NCBI GenBank assembly: GCA_029553475.1
Contig: JAKPKV010000114.1
Span: forward strand, 265,088 to 329,087
DNA length: 64,000 bases
Direction: 5' to 3'
Source: Armatimonadota bacterium
GTDB lineage: Bacteria; Armatimonadota; Hebobacteria; CAIYQO01
The translations under genes and the position numbers were made by a program. Under the pieces are notes generated by a model. The model searched no databases, was not told the origin of the DNA, and saw only the letters and a list, made by a program, of their open reading frames with translations. Below are positions 29,248 through 38,827 of this stretch, in pieces. Positions within the stretch are counted from its first letter, which is position 1. Every line of letters begins with the position of its first letter.

Positions 29248-29311
29248 ACTACCATCTGCAGGTATATATACTCCTCTGCGCGCTCTGCGTTCTCCGCGGT
29301 AAATTCACATC

Positions 29312-30451
29312 ATGCAACAAAAACTCACCCGGCTTCCCAAATCCGGCGACCTGCCCCTGGAGGGGACGTGGCTGCTCGTCTCCGGCGACGAGGAGTATCT
29401 GAAGCGGCGGCTCGTCGAGCGGCTGCGTGGGCAGCTCCTCGGCGAGGGGGACGAATTCAATCTCGATCAGGTGGATGTGGCCGAGCGCTGGGAGGGGGTG
29501 GACGACGGCAAGGGCGAGCGGTTGCCCGGGCGGGCGGCGCGGATTCTCGCGCTGGCGCAGGCGCTGCCGTTTCTGGGCAGCGGCCGGCTGGTGATCGTGC
29601 GCAATGCTGACCTGCTGGCGACCGATCAGCAGAAAGCCCTGGCCGCCGGGCTGGCCACCGTGCCGCCGATGAACCGCGTGCTGTTGGTGACGGGCGAGGC
29701 TGCTCCCGGCAAGAAAGCCGCGAAACTCGCCGCCGACTTGCAGAAGGCCATCGAGAAACGCGGCACCGTCTACGACTGCGCGCGCATGGGCGAGGACGAG
29801 CTGAAGGAATGGGTGCGCGAGCTGCTGCACGGCTGGGGCCAGACCATCGAGCCCGCCGCGCTGCAGACGCTCATCGCCCGCGCCGGCACCGAGCTGCGCC
29901 GGGTGCAGGTGGAGGTGGAAAAACTGTCGCTGATGGTGGGCGACGGCGGCACCATCCGCGCGGCGGACGTCGAGCTGCTCACCCCGCAACTGGCGGAGGA
30001 ATCCGTCTTCCATCTCGCCGACGCGGTCGCCGCCCGCAACGCCGCGAAAGCGCTGGACATCCTGCGCGACCTGCTGGAAGGCCAGCTCGAATCCCCCTAC
30101 CGCCTCTTCCCCATGCTCGTGCGCCAGTTCCGCCTCATCTGGCAGGCCAAGGTGATGCTCGATGCCGGCTGGCGCCCCACTGCCAACCCCCAGCAATACC
30201 CCCAGGCGGTGGCGCTGCTGCCGGAGAGCAACATCCTCGGCCAGCTCGCGGGCTGGATGGGCAACAAACTCGCCCAGCAGGCGCGCGCGCTGTCCTGGAC
30301 GCAGCTCGCCAACGCCTACGACGCCCTCCTCGCCTGCGACATGGCCAGCAAAGCCATTGACGGCGTCCCCCGCCAGGAGATGGACCTGGCGCTGGAGATG
30401 CTATGCGCGAAGCTGTGCGCGACGGAGCGGGCAGCGGGACGCAGACGGTGA
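29312..30451 (+). CDS. holA: DNA polymerase III delta subunit
   Basis: A 379-residue clamp-loader subunit that opens the beta sliding clamp. WLLVSGDEEYLKRRLVERL near the start, LPFLGSGRLVIVRNAD at about 85-100 and the C-terminal helical collar with YRLFPMLVRQFRLIWQAKVM are typical of HolA. It begins just behind the toxin-antitoxin remnant and leads a same-strand run holA, acyP, murE, kinase. Confidence 0.88.
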   Translation: MQQKLTRLPKSGDLPLEGTWLLVSGDEEYLKRRLVERLRGQLLGEGDEFNLDQVDVAERWEGVDDGKGERLPGRAARILALAQALPFLGSGRLVIVRNADLLATDQQKALAAGLATVPPMNRVLLVTGEAAPGKKAAKLAADLQKAIEKRGTVYDCARMGEDELKEWVRELLHGWGQTIEPAALQTLIARAGTELRRVQVEVEKLSLMVGDGGTIRAADVELLTPQLAEESVFHLADAVAARNAAKALDILRDLLEGQLESPYRLFPMLVRQFRLIWQAKVMLDAGWRPTANPQQYPQAVALLPESNILGQLAGWMGNKLAQQARALSWTQLANAYDALLACDMASKAIDGVPRQEMDLALEMLCAKLCATERAAGRRR

Positions 30452-30617
30452 AAAAGAGCGGGGAAGCCCTCTCCGTCACGCGGACCGCGCATCATCCGGG
30501 GGATCGCATGCCGATGTCCGTGGGCGGAGCACGACGGTGCTGGAACGGATCACACCAGCGTGCCAGGGTCAACAGGATTGCGTCACGACGAGATGCGGTA
30601 TCTCCAGGAGGGTGGCG

Positions 30618-30896
30618 ATGCACCGTCTTCATGCCATCATCACCGGCCGCGTGCAGGGCGTGCAGTACCGCGCCTTCGTGCGGCGGCACGCGGCGGCGCT
30701 GGGGCTCACCGGGTGGGTGCGCAACCGGGCCGATGGGTCGGTGGAAGTGGTCGCCGAGGGCGACGACGCGCTGCTGGCGGTGCTGGAGCGCCTGCTGCGC
30801 GACGGGCCGCCGCTGGCGCGCGTTGACGGGGTGGCGCGCCTGCTGACGCCCGCCACCGGCGCGTTTCCCGACTTTCAGATCCAGCGGGAGCCGTGA
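30618..30896 (+). CDS. acyP: Acylphosphatase
   Basis: A 92-residue enzyme that hydrolyses acylphosphates. GRVQGVQYRAFVRRHA holds the phosphate loop with the catalytic arginine, and GWVRNRADGSVEVVAEG holds the catalytic asparagine. AGGAGG stands at 30607-30612, just before ATG 30618. The length is normal. Confidence 0.93.
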   Translation: MHRLHAIITGRVQGVQYRAFVRRHAAALGLTGWVRNRADGSVEVVAEGDDALLAVLERLLRDGPPLARVDGVARLLTPATGAFPDFQIQREP

Positions 30897-30960
30897 TGTC
30901 GCGCCCGACGGCGACACGCCGGAATGTTTTTCGCGCATAATACACCAAAAGACGAACAGG

Positions 30961-32469
30961 ATGACGACCATGCCACAGCTGCACACCCTTGCGAACGCGT
31001 ATCCCGTGACGCTCATCGGCGACGGCGTCGTCGAGGTCACCGGCATCGCCTACGATTCCCGCCGGGTGCGGCCGGGCGATCTCTTCGCCTGCTTCCCGGT
31101 GGGAGCGAAACACGGCCATGACTTCATCCCGCAGGCGCTGGCGGCGGGCGCCGCGGCGCTGCTGGTGGAAGATGCGGCGGCCGCGCCGCCCGGCGTGCCG
31201 GCGCTGGTGACGGCGAACGCGGGCGAAGCGGCGACGCTCATCGCGGCGGAGCTGTTCGGCCGTCCCGCCGACGCGCTCACCCTCATCGGCGTCACCGGCA
31301 CGAACGGGAAAACCACCACCACCACGCTGCTGCGGGCGATGCTGGCGGACGCGGGGCTGCGCACCGGCCTCATCGGCACGCTGCGGTATCAGATTGGCGA
31401 GGACGTGTTGCCCGCGCCGAACACCACCCCCTTCGGGCCCGACCTCCACGCCCTGCTCGCGCGCATGCGCGACGCCGGCGTCACCCACGTGGTGATGGAG
31501 GTATCGTCGCACGCCCTCAGCCTGCACCGGGTGGCGGGCTGCCGTTTCCGCGCCGCCGCGTTCATCAATCTCACCCAGGATCACCTGGATTATCACGGGA
31601 CCATCGCGGCGTACCGCGACGCGAAGCTCGCGCTCTTCGCCGACCCGCGCTATCAGCCGGACGGCGGCATGCTGAGCGTGCTCAATGCCGACGACCCGAG
31701 CGGCGACGCCTTCGCCGCCCGCGCGCTGGGGCCGGTGCGGCGCTTCGGAGTGGCCGCGGGCGACTATCACGCCGCCGAGCTGGCCATGCGCCCGGACGGC
31801 AGCACCTTCACCCTGCGGCATCCCGGCGGCGAAACACCCGTCACGCTGCAGCTCGTCGGCGCTTTCAATGTCTCCAACGCCCTGTGCGCGCTGGCGCTGG
31901 CGGTGGAGCTGGGGGTGGCGCCGGCGGCGGCCGCCGCCGCGCTGGCGGCGGCGCCGCCGGTAGATGGCCGCTTCCAGCGCGTGCCCTCCGCGCCGGGGCA
32001 GCCGGCGGTGGTGGTGGACTACGCGCATACCCCCGACGGATTGGACAACGTGCTGGCCACCGCGCACGAAATCGCCCCGGGCCGCGTGGTGGCCGTCTTC
32101 GGCTGCGGCGGCGACCGCGACCCCGGCAAACGCCCGCACATGGCCGCCATCGCCGCGAAATGGGCGCGCGCGGTGATCGTCACCAGCGATAATCCGCGCA
32201 CTGAAGACCCGTTGCGCATCATTGACATGATCCTCGCCGGCTTCACCGCGGCCGACCGCGCCCGCGTCACCGTGGAGCCGGACCGCGCCGCCGCCATCCG
32301 CCTGGCCATCCATCGCGCCCGCCCCGGCGATCTCGTGGTGCTGGCGGGCAAGGGGCACGAGACCTACCAACTCTTCGCGGACCGCACCATCCACTTTGAC
32401 GATCGGGAGGAAGCCGCGCGGGCGCTGGCCGAGTATGCCGGCGCCGCCGAGTGTCATGATCACTCCTGA
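30961..32469 (+). CDS. murE: UDP-N-acetylmuramoyl-tripeptide synthetase MurE
   Basis: A 502-residue ligase that adds the third amino acid to the peptidoglycan stem in the cytoplasm. The ATP-binding loop GVTGTNGKTTTT is at about 110-121. DNPRTEDP at 410-417 is the form that selects meso-diaminopimelate, so the cell wall is likely of the mDAP type. YAHTPDGLDNVL and GCGGDRDPGKRP are further Mur-ligase marks. murF lies 6 kb away and other dcw genes are absent, so the usual cluster is scattered. Confidence 0.95.
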   Translation: MTTMPQLHTLANAYPVTLIGDGVVEVTGIAYDSRRVRPGDLFACFPVGAKHGHDFIPQALAAGAAALLVEDAAAAPPGVPALVTANAGEAATLIAAELFGRPADALTLIGVTGTNGKTTTTTLLRAMLADAGLRTGLIGTLRYQIGEDVLPAPNTTPFGPDLHALLARMRDAGVTHVVMEVSSHALSLHRVAGCRFRAAAFINLTQDHLDYHGTIAAYRDAKLALFADPRYQPDGGMLSVLNADDPSGDAFAARALGPVRRFGVAAGDYHAAELAMRPDGSTFTLRHPGGETPVTLQLVGAFNVSNALCALALAVELGVAPAAAAAALAAAPPVDGRFQRVPSAPGQPAVVVDYAHTPDGLDNVLATAHEIAPGRVVAVFGCGGDRDPGKRPHMAAIAAKWARAVIVTSDNPRTEDPLRIIDMILAGFTAADRARVTVEPDRAAAIRLAIHRARPGDLVVLAGKGHETYQLFADRTIHFDDREEAARALAEYAGAAECHDHS

Positions 32470-34216
32470 CGAACCCGGATCGCATACTCGCGGCATGCCC
32501 CTGCGCCGGCGCCTGCTGATCTCGTCGCTGTTGGGCGCGCTGCCGCTGGTCGCGCTGGGATTGGTGCTCCTGTTGGTCTATTATCAGCATGCGCGCGCAC
32601 GCGTCCTGGAACAGAATCTCGCGCTGGCCCATGTCGGGGCGACGTATGTGCGCGGGTGGGTCGAAGGCAACCTGCGCACCCTGCACACGTTGGCCGGCGC
32701 CGATGAGACGCTGCGCGGGACGACCGCGGCAAAGCAGGCCCTCGTCGAGCGCCAACTGCGCCTGCAGGAGGACTGGGAAAGCCTGTTCATCGTCGGCGCC
32801 GCGGGCGAGGTGATCGCCACCACCGACCGGCAGCTCCTTGGCGGCAATGTGGCGGAACGCCCCTATTTCACCGAGGCGCGGCGCACGCACGCGCCCGCCG
32901 CCACCAATCTCCTCGCCAGTCTCGCGACGGGAAATCCGGTGGTCATCTTTGCCTACCCCATCATGCAGAATGGGCGGTTCACCGGCGTGGTGGGCGCGGT
33001 GGCGCCGTCGCGCGAGTTGACGGTGACCTTCCGGTATCTCGACCTGCCCGAGGAGACCGTTCTCGCGCTGCTGGGCAGCGACCGCCGGCTCATCGCGCGC
33101 ACGGACACGCCGGAATCGCGTATGGGGGAGCGGGTGATGGGTCCGGAAGACGGGCTCATCTTCTCCGGTCGCGCCGGACGCACCGTCGCCACCAGCCCGT
33201 TCACGGGCCAGCGGATGTTTATGGGCTACGTTCCGGTGCGGGGCACGCCGTGGACGCTGGTCATCGCCACGCCCTCGGCGCAGGTGCTGGCGCCCGTCTC
33301 CCAGACCCTGGCGCTGTTTTTGGTGCTGACCTTCCTGGTGCTGGGGCTCACCATCGCCTGGTCGCTCTATTCCGCCGAATACCTGAGCCGGCTGATCGCC
33401 GTGCTGGCCGTCGGCGCGCGGGAGATTGGCCTGGGGAATTTTCATACGCGCGTGCAGAGCCGCGGCGGGCCGGAACTCGATCAGTTGGCGCAGTCCATCA
33501 ATATGATGGCGGCAAATCTGGCGGTGATCGAACGGCTGAAATCCGATCTGCTCAGCATGGTGTCCCACGAGTTGAAAACGCCGCTGACCACCATTCGCGG
33601 CACGCTGGAGCTGCTGACCGACGGCGTGGTGCCGCCGGACGATCCCCGCGCGCTCGAGCTGCTGCGCATGGCCGAGCGCCAGACGCTGCGCCTGCAGGAT
33701 CAGATTGAAAACCTGCTCAGCGCCGCGCGCGAGGAAGCCGGCGCGCTGGAAATCGCCCCCCGCGCCGTGCCGTTGAACATGATCATCCAGGCCGCCGCCG
33801 CGCTGTTCGCCGAGCCGGCACGCGAACGCGGCCTCACCCTGACCGTGGAAATGCCGGAGGAGCTGCGCGTGCTGGCGGAAGCCCCGAAAGTGGCGCTGGC
33901 GCTGAATAACCTGCTCGACAACGCGGTGAAATTCACCGAAACGGGGGGCATCATCGTGCGCGTGGCCCGCGAAGACGGCCAGGCCGCCATCGCGGTGATT
34001 GATACCGGCATCGGCCTGTCCCCCGAAGTGAAGCGCCACCTCTTCGAACGCTTTTATCAGGCCGAGCCGCTGCTCACCCGCCGCGCGGGCGGCAGCGGGC
34101 TGGGCCTGTATATCGTCCGCGCCGTCGCCGAAGCGCACGGCGGGCGCGCCTTCGCCGAGAGTGACGGGCCGGGGAAGGGCAGTACCTTCGGGTTCACGCT
34201 GCCACTGGCGGAGTGA
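32456..34216 (+). CDS. Membrane sensor histidine kinase (Cache-HAMP-HisKA-HATPase)
   Basis: About 586 residues. A first membrane helix (LLISSLLGALPLVALGLVLLLVYY), an extracytoplasmic Cache-like sensor of about 220 residues, a second helix (LALFLVLTFLVLGLTIAW), and a HAMP-like linker are followed by HisKA with the phospho-acceptor His371 in SHELKTPLTT. ATPase boxes are NNLLDNAVKF, DTGIGL and GSGLGLYI. ATG 32456 overlaps murE by 14 nt; ATG 32495 is the alternative. No response regulator gene is next to it, so its partner is unknown. Confidence 0.88.
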   Translation: MITPDEPGSHTRGMPLRRRLLISSLLGALPLVALGLVLLLVYYQHARARVLEQNLALAHVGATYVRGWVEGNLRTLHTLAGADETLRGTTAAKQALVERQLRLQEDWESLFIVGAAGEVIATTDRQLLGGNVAERPYFTEARRTHAPAATNLLASLATGNPVVIFAYPIMQNGRFTGVVGAVAPSRELTVTFRYLDLPEETVLALLGSDRRLIARTDTPESRMGERVMGPEDGLIFSGRAGRTVATSPFTGQRMFMGYVPVRGTPWTLVIATPSAQVLAPVSQTLALFLVLTFLVLGLTIAWSLYSAEYLSRLIAVLAVGAREIGLGNFHTRVQSRGGPELDQLAQSINMMAANLAVIERLKSDLLSMVSHELKTPLTTIRGTLELLTDGVVPPDDPRALELLRMAERQTLRLQDQIENLLSAAREEAGALEIAPRAVPLNMIIQAAAALFAEPARERGLTLTVEMPEELRVLAEAPKVALALNNLLDNAVKFTETGGIIVRVAREDGQAAIAVIDTGIGLSPEVKRHLFERFYQAEPLLTRRAGGSGLGLYIVRAVAEAHGGRAFAESDGPGKGSTFGFTLPLAE

Positions 34217-34296
34217 GCGGACGGGAGCGGATTTCGTCTCCCGGCAGCCGACGGCCTGACCGGGAACGCTGATCGCGCCGGCAAACGTATCGGGGA

Positions 34297-34668
34297 TTAC
34301 TCCCCCGGGCCCGTGGGATACGTGCCCACCACGGCGATGGCCATGCCGTCCTCGTGAAAATCCGTCAGCGGGCCTTCGACCAGCGCGCCGCCGGTGGTGA
34401 AGCGATAGGCGACCTCCGGCGACAGCCGCAGCACGTAGCCTGCAATCGCGCCGAAGTGCGGACAGTCGCCGCCCGTCTCGGCATAATGCGCGCGGATGAT
34501 CGCGCCCACCGCCTCCGCGCGCGCCGGCCACGGCAGCGCCGCCATCGCCTCCAGCAGGATCACCCGCTTGTGCCGCTGGCCCATCAGCGCGGCGACCGCG
34601 AGGGACGACGGCTGCGCGCGCGCGGTCTCCACATACAGGTACGGGAAAAAGGTGACCGGTGTCGCCAT
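34297..34668 (-). CDS. Hypothetical protein
   Basis: A 123-residue soluble protein of no family I recognise, starting MATPVTFFPYLYVETARAQP at ATG 34668 after GGAGGAG. A helix-rich middle (VILLEAMAALPWPARAEAVG) precedes a strand-rich end. A longer reading from 34803 lacks a ribosome binding site. It stands alone, convergent with the upstream kinase gene. Confidence 0.55.
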   Translation of the reverse strand: MATPVTFFPYLYVETARAQPSSLAVAALMGQRHKRVILLEAMAALPWPARAEAVGAIIRAHYAETGGDCPHFGAIAGYVLRLSPEVAYRFTTGGALVEGPLTDFHEDGMAIAVVGTYPTGPGE

Positions 34669-35019
34669 GATCTCCTCCCGCATCCCCCACCAAACACCGA
34701 CGCCACCGACATCCCGGTGGCGTCGCGCCTGATTCGCCTGGCTCACGACCGGAGAGTCATTTCGAGCAAGCTCGCACATCGCGGGGGATTCCCCGCCGGG
34801 CACCGTGCCTCTCCGCGGTCGGTTGCCTGCGCCTGCCGGCGCATCGGGATGCGAGGGTAGTGTACCGCGTCACCGGAGGATAGTCAAGGCGGGAGATCGC
34901 CCAGCTCCCCGGCCCGGTCCGCGTACCACGGTGCACACCGCCGGCATCGCCGCGGGCGCGAGCGATCAAGGCTGTCGGTCACGCCGTACTGCGATGCGCT
35001 CTCCGCCTCGCCCGTCCCC
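34669..35019. other. Intergenic region
   Basis: The 350 bp between two minus-strand genes show no gene, repeat or strong hairpin that I can identify. Confidence 0.4.
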
Positions 35020-38000
35020 TCACGCGTCCGCGATGGGCAGCGTGAAGGTGAAGAGGCTGCCCCTCCCCGGCGTGCTCTCCACGCCGATGCGCCCGCCGTG
35101 GGCTTCCACCAGCAGTTTGGTGATATACAGGCCCAGCCCGATGCCCTCCGCGCGGCGCTCGCCCCGCGCGCGGTAGAAGCGGTCGAAGAGGTGCGGCAGG
35201 TCGTCCGGCGCGATGCCGAGGCCCCGGTCGCGGATGGTGACCGCGATCTCGCCGCCCTCGCGTCGCGCGCTGATCCACACCGGCGACTCCCGGTCGGAGT
35301 ATTTGAACGCATTCGTCAGCAGATTGAGGATGATGCGCTCCAGCCGCGCGTAATCCGCCCGCACCGGCGGGAGATCGGGGGGGATAGCCATCGCCACCCG
35401 CGCCACGGGCAGGATGTCGGCCAGGCGGTGCAGCAGGTCAGGCAGATAGTCCTGCAGCGGGACCGACGCCAATGCCAGGGAAAACTGCCGGCCTTCGAGC
35501 CGCGCCATATCCACCAGGTCCTGGATCATGGTATTCATGCGATGGGCGTTGCGGGTGATGGTGCCGGTGTGCAGCGCCACTTCCCCATCAAGCGTCCGCT
35601 CGCGCAGATTCGCCTCCAGCAGCTCCACGTGTCCGAGGATAATGGTGAGAGGGATGCGCAAATCGTGCGACACCAGCTGCAGCAGCTCCTCCTGGCGCTG
35701 CTGCAGCTCGCGGAGCGGGGTGATATCGGCAAAGGTGGCGACAGCGCCCAGCAGCTCGCCGTCCGGGTTGCGCACCGGCGCGGCGCTCACGGAGAGCCAT
35801 CGCCGCTCACCGCGATCCGGCGTCACCGCGAGCACCCTCCCGCGTACCGTTTCCCCGCGCAACGCGCGCACGGGGGGGAAGTCTTCGGCGGCCACGCACA
35901 TGCCGGCAGCCGTTTCCATCGTGTACGGCGCCATGTGTTCCTGCGACGGCAGCGCGGCAGTGGCATCGGTCATCCCCAAGACTTCGCGTGCCGCGGCGTT
36001 CATGCGCACCATGGCGCCATCCGGTCCGTAGATAATGATGCCGTCGGCGATGGCGCTGATGGTGGCGTCCATCTCCGCCGCCCACTGCTCCACGCTGTAG
36101 AGCAGTTGCTGAATCCGCTCTTCCGCTTGCTTGCGCGCGGTGATATCGCGGAAGAGGATCGCGACTTTCCGCGCCGCGGGATCGTCAATGCGGAAGGCAT
36201 ACACGTCGAAGTACCGCTGCAACTGCCGCGCGTAATTTTCGAAGCGGCGGGGGATGCCGGTCCTGGCGATGTCGCCATAGATCGCGAACCAGTAGTCCTC
36301 ATGCTCCGGGGCGATCTCCCGCATGCGGCGTCCCACCGCATGCTCAATACCCGTCTGACGCTCAAACGCCGGATTGATGTCGAGAAAACAGTAATCAACC
36401 GGCTCGTCGCGCTCGTTGAAGAGCATTTGAATCACGCAATAGCCTTCGTCTATCGCGGTAAAGAGCCGCCGGTATTTCGCCTCGCTCGCGCGCAGCGCTT
36501 CCTCGGCCTGCTTGTATGGCGTCGTTTCGCGCAGCGACACGACCAACCCCCGCACCGTCCCATCGTCGTCCTTCACCGGCACCAGACTCCAGTCCCAGTA
36601 GGTGACGCCGCGTTCCGGCTGGTCGGGAAACGCAAACGGCTTATCTTTATAGAACACCGGCTCTCCCGTATCGCGGACGCGGCGGAAGATCGCCTCGTCC
36701 TCGGTATTCGGGTAGAGAGCGAAGTAGTTCTGGCCGACCAGCGCCTCGGGTGACTGATGGGTCGAGGCGGCATACGCGGCGTTGACCCAGACGAAATTGA
36801 AGTCGGGATCGAGATCAACGAGCATGACATCCGTGGCCTGCATGACGCTCGCCAGCAGGGAACGCTCGCGCGCCAGGGCTTCCTGGGTGCGTTTGCGTTC
36901 GGTGATGACCTCGGTGAAGATGATGAGGCCGCCGATGCGGCCATCCGGCTGCCGCCAGGGCACCAGGTCCCAGCGCACCCAGTCCAGCGTGCCGTCGGCG
37001 CGCGGGAAGGGGTCTTCCTCGCAGTGTAGCGTCTCGCCGGCCAGCACGCGCCGGTGCAGGGCTTTCCAGCGTTCGTCTATTTCGGGGAAAATCTCGTAGT
37101 GGCTGTGTCCGAGCAGCGCACGGTCATGCAGCCGATAATCCTCCCGCCAGCGCTGGCTCACCGCCAGATAGCGCATCTCGGTGTCAAACATCGCCACCGC
37201 CGCCGGCACGCAGGTGAAGAACAACTGCAGGATCGCCGTCTGTGCGCGCAGCGCATCTTCGGCCTGCTTGCGTTCCCGCACGTCAACCCCGATGCCGATC
37301 ATCGTCTCGTTGCTCAATTTGATATTGGCCCATGCGATGGGCACGTGCGCGCCGTCTTTCGTCGTCGCCACCCACTCGCGCCATCCGACTTGCAGCGAGT
37401 GCATGTAGGCGGCAACCTGGGCGCGATACTCGGCATCCGGATAGACCATCCGCATCAGATCGTCCGCGTTGGCCTCGTCGGTGGTCCATCCCAGCAAGGT
37501 CTCGGCATACCGATTCAGCGTGAAACGCCGGAGCCGCGGCTCCCAGATCACCAGCAGAATGGGGATGTGGTCGTAAATGTTTTGCAGCAGCTCGCGCTGC
37601 AAGAGCAGCGCCTGCTCCGCCTGCTTGCGCGCGGTCATATCCAGCACGGTGCCGATATACCCCGTCATTGCGCCGCCGGCATCCAGCAGCGGGCGGACGT
37701 TGACGCTGATCCACTTCTCGATGCCGTCAGGGGTGAGGAAGCGATACTCCAGCTGGCTTTCCCGTCGCTCGCGCGACACCATCTCGCGTCCTCGCAGCAC
37801 CGCCTCTCGATCATCCGGGTGGATGCCGGCCATCCAGCTCGCGCCCAGGCCCTGTGCTCTCGGCCAGCCGGTAATCTCACTCCAGCGCGCATTGACATAC
37901 GTCACCGCGCCGGAGGCGTCTCCGACGAAGATGCCCACCGGCGCCAGCTCAGCAAAGGCACGAAAGCGTTCTTCCGACTCCCGCAGCGCCTGGTTGGTGG

Positions 38001-38523
38001 CGGTCAACTCGGCGGTGTGCGCCCGCACCCGTTCCTCCATCTCCGCGTAGGCGTACTGCCGTTCCGCGTCCGCCGCGACGCGCTCGGTGATGTCCACGAG
38101 CACGCTTTCGCGGTGGGTCAGGTTGCCCGCGCCGTCATGCACGGCGACGGTGTGGTCGTCTATCCATCGTGTCTCGCCGCCGCGGGTGACGATACGGTAC
38201 TGCTGGTGGACGTGCCGCTCTCCGCGCGTGGTGCAGGCGGCCACTTCAGCTTCCAGGCGGGGCACGTCGTCCGGATGGATCATGCCCGGCCAGGAGACGC
38301 GGCCGGACAGAAAATCGTCCGGGGTATAGCCAAACCGGCGCACGCCGTCCGAGATGTATTCTACCGGCCAGGCGCCCGGCGCCACCCGCCAGCGCACGAC
38401 CACCGCGGCGCCGCGATTGATGAGCTCGGTGAGCTCGCGCAGACGCCGGCGCGTCTCACGCAGCTCACATTCCAGTGCTGCCAGCCGCTCCTCCGCGCCA
38501 GGTGACGAGGCACTTTCCGCCAT
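35020..38523 (-). CDS. Multi-PAS-domain hybrid-less histidine kinase
   Basis: A soluble protein of about 1167 residues. A short coiled coil (LAALECELRETRRRLRELTE) leads to about seven PAS/PAC units, seen as repeated 'ITERKQAEEAL'-type linkers (VDITERVAADAER, LDMTARKQAEQAL, VDVRERKQAEDAL, FRDITARKQAEER). HisKA has His953 in LVSHDLRIPLTIILG, and HATPase has LNLLTNAFKYSD and RDRGLGIAP. No receiver domain is present. It probably reads several small-molecule or redox cues. ATG 38523 is set by AAGGAG upstream. No partner regulator is adjacent. Confidence 0.88.
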   Translation of the reverse strand: MAESASSPGAEERLAALECELRETRRRLRELTELINRGAAVVVRWRVAPGAWPVEYISDGVRRFGYTPDDFLSGRVSWPGMIHPDDVPRLEAEVAACTTRGERHVHQQYRIVTRGGETRWIDDHTVAVHDGAGNLTHRESVLVDITERVAADAERQYAYAEMEERVRAHTAELTATNQALRESEERFRAFAELAPVGIFVGDASGAVTYVNARWSEITGWPRAQGLGASWMAGIHPDDREAVLRGREMVSRERRESQLEYRFLTPDGIEKWISVNVRPLLDAGGAMTGYIGTVLDMTARKQAEQALLLQRELLQNIYDHIPILLVIWEPRLRRFTLNRYAETLLGWTTDEANADDLMRMVYPDAEYRAQVAAYMHSLQVGWREWVATTKDGAHVPIAWANIKLSNETMIGIGVDVRERKQAEDALRAQTAILQLFFTCVPAAVAMFDTEMRYLAVSQRWREDYRLHDRALLGHSHYEIFPEIDERWKALHRRVLAGETLHCEEDPFPRADGTLDWVRWDLVPWRQPDGRIGGLIIFTEVITERKRTQEALARERSLLASVMQATDVMLVDLDPDFNFVWVNAAYAASTHQSPEALVGQNYFALYPNTEDEAIFRRVRDTGEPVFYKDKPFAFPDQPERGVTYWDWSLVPVKDDDGTVRGLVVSLRETTPYKQAEEALRASEAKYRRLFTAIDEGYCVIQMLFNERDEPVDYCFLDINPAFERQTGIEHAVGRRMREIAPEHEDYWFAIYGDIARTGIPRRFENYARQLQRYFDVYAFRIDDPAARKVAILFRDITARKQAEERIQQLLYSVEQWAAEMDATISAIADGIIIYGPDGAMVRMNAAAREVLGMTDATAALPSQEHMAPYTMETAAGMCVAAEDFPPVRALRGETVRGRVLAVTPDRGERRWLSVSAAPVRNPDGELLGAVATFADITPLRELQQRQEELLQLVSHDLRIPLTIILGHVELLEANLRERTLDGEVALHTGTITRNAHRMNTMIQDLVDMARLEGRQFSLALASVPLQDYLPDLLHRLADILPVARVAMAIPPDLPPVRADYARLERIILNLLTNAFKYSDRESPVWISARREGGEIAVTIRDRGLGIAPDDLPHLFDRFYRARGERRAEGIGLGLYITKLLVEAHGGRIGVESTPGRGSLFTFTLPIADA

Positions 38524-38827
38524 GCAGTCCTGCTCCTTCCGTGTTGCTGATGATACCAGCTTACGACTGTTCTGCATGTTGATCCCGAATGGCAACCGGA
38601 TGAAATGGCGCATCCGCCCGGGGATCGTGACCGGATGGCGCCGTGCGGCATCGCGGCCGACACCAGGGCACGATGACGCGCATAACATATACTTAATTTA
38701 TATAACGATGATAGGTATTGCCCCGATACCCGTCAAGGGCTTGCCTGCCGTTTGGCGGGAAAAGACGACACATCCGCGCGAATCTCCGCCGCTGGACGCC
38801 GTTCGCCCGCTGCCGTACAATACGGGC
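38524..38827. other. Divergent intergenic region between the PAS kinase and murF
   Basis: An AT-rich island at 38685-38712 (ATAACATATACTTAATTTAT...) is probably the promoter of the minus-strand kinase. The murF promoter is at 38793-38821. Confidence 0.4.
38793..38821 (+). promoter_or_regulatory. murF promoter, leaderless arrangement
   Basis: TGGACG (38793-38798), 17-nt spacer and TACAAT (38816-38821). The ATG follows 6 nt later and has no ribosome binding site, so the mRNA probably starts at the ATG. Confidence 0.5.
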
